Shown here: positions 63,681 through 64,000 of the stretch, piece after piece
How the letters are laid out: every line of letters begins with the position of its first letter
How positions within the stretch are numbered: the stretch's first letter is position 1
Origin: Pseudomonadota bacterium
GTDB lineage: Bacteria; Pseudomonadota; Gammaproteobacteria; Burkholderiales; Burkholderiaceae_F
Assembly: GCA_021825945.1 (NCBI GenBank)
Contig: JAKAFN010000005.1
Span: 62,001 to 126,000, forward strand
DNA length: 64,000 bases
Direction: 5' to 3'
The notes under the pieces: generated by a model
Databases searched by the model: none
Seen by the model: only the letters and a program-made list of their open reading frames with translations
What the model was told of the DNA's origin: nothing
Program-made: the position numbers and the translations under genes

Positions 63681-64000
63681 TTATCCGGGGGTTCGGTCGG
63701 CGTGCAGCAGCGTCTCGAACGTCTCGGGCGGAACCGGTCGGGAGAACAGATACCCCTGGGCGTAGCCGCAGCCGGCGTCCTGCAGAAAGGTTCGCTGGGC
63801 CGCGGTTTCGACGCCTTCGGCGATCACCCGCAGGCCGAGTTCCTGCGCCATCCGGACGATGGTCTTCGACAGGGTGCGCGCCGCCGGTTCGGTCTCGAGG
63901 TTGCGCGTGAACGACTGATCGATCTTCAAATGGTCGAGCGGGAACTTGTGCAGGTATGCGAGCGAGGAATAGCCGGTCCCGAAATCGTCGAGGGCGAGCG
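63681..64000 (-). CDS. EAL-domain cyclic-di-GMP phosphodiesterase, C-terminal end (5' part outside window)
   Basis: Only the last 106 codons are visible. They match the end of an EAL domain: LALDDFGTGYSSLAYLHKFP, LDHLKIDQSF with catalytic metal ligands, VIAEGVETAAQ and GCGYAQGYLFSRPVPPE. The visible catalytic residues (DDFGTG, KID, E of AEGVE, QGY) are intact, so it could hydrolyse c-di-GMP if the N-terminal EVL/EAL motif is present outside the window. Upstream sensor or GGDEF domains cannot be seen. Confidence 0.92.
   Translation of the reverse strand, partial: LALDDFGTGYSSLAYLHKFPLDHLKIDQSFTRNLETEPAARTLSKTIVRMAQELGLRVIAEGVETAAQRTFLQDAGCGYAQGYLFSRPVPPETFETLLHADRTPG

Overview
This is GC-rich DNA from a bacterium that assembles and exports an exopolysaccharide and runs a PEP-CTERM/exosortase (XrtA-type) protein-sorting system. 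The set of XrtA-associated glycosyltransferases, FemAB protein, AMP ligase, amidotransferase and PrsK/PrsR/PrsT regulators points to a betaproteobacterium. I cannot name a genus. I saw no rRNA, tRNA or CRISPR.

Layout. 1-2319: the tail of one secreted lipoprotein-like protein and a second complete one. 2392-10429 (+): cysC, then the export core (XrtA-locus ATPase, tyrosine autokinase with a YG tail, outer-membrane export lipoprotein, chain-length protein, beta-barrel protein, glycosyltransferase). 10455-11831: two toxin-antitoxin pairs. 11876-13945 (-): an acyl carrier protein and a fusion of exosortase-associated hydrolases 2 and 1. 14097-20317 (+): amidotransferase, glycosyltransferase, a deacetylase/glycosyltransferase chimera, O-ligase and deacetylase. 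20458-33588: a patchwork accessory region with lipoproteins, an asparagine-synthase-like protein, glycosyltransferases, an IS3 remnant, an FkbM methyltransferase and decayed DNA. 33678-37734 (+): AMP ligase, PLP decarboxylase, VanZ-like protein. 37840-43431 (-): brnTA, XrtA glycosyltransferase, FemAB protein, Fic remnant, deacetylase, wecB. 43614-48402: flippase, GT2, and tviC/tviB for UDP-GalNAcA. 48687-50622: two divergent PEP-CTERM proteins. 50689-60369 (-): the operon for the priming sugar transferase, prsK, prsR, exosortase and prsT. 61006-64000: a Ser/Thr kinase-HDOD-GAF protein and the end of an EAL-domain protein.

How it fits together. The priming transferase (58945-60369) and glycosyltransferases build a lipid-linked repeat unit from sugars that include wecB and tviB/tviC products. 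The flippase and O-ligase move and polymerise it. The chain-length protein, kinase and export lipoprotein secrete it. PEP-CTERM proteins are processed by the exosortase. PrsK/PrsR is a sigma-54-dependent two-component system. Both PEP-CTERM genes carry -24/-12 promoters, each with a TGT-N11-ACA site at nearly the same distance upstream and in the same relative orientation. These are candidate PrsR enhancers.

The other striking theme is genome remodelling by small repeats. A 48-bp palindrome family and a second 'GTCATTGCGAGG' family have entered coding regions. They create the linker of the hydrolase fusion, the tail of the AMP ligase, possibly the N-terminus of a deacetylase, and a roughly 75-residue N-terminal extension of PrsT. 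Toxin-antitoxin modules, a truncated Fic gene, an IS3 scar, a chimeric gene and a 0.9-kb direct repeat sit at the seams between blocks.
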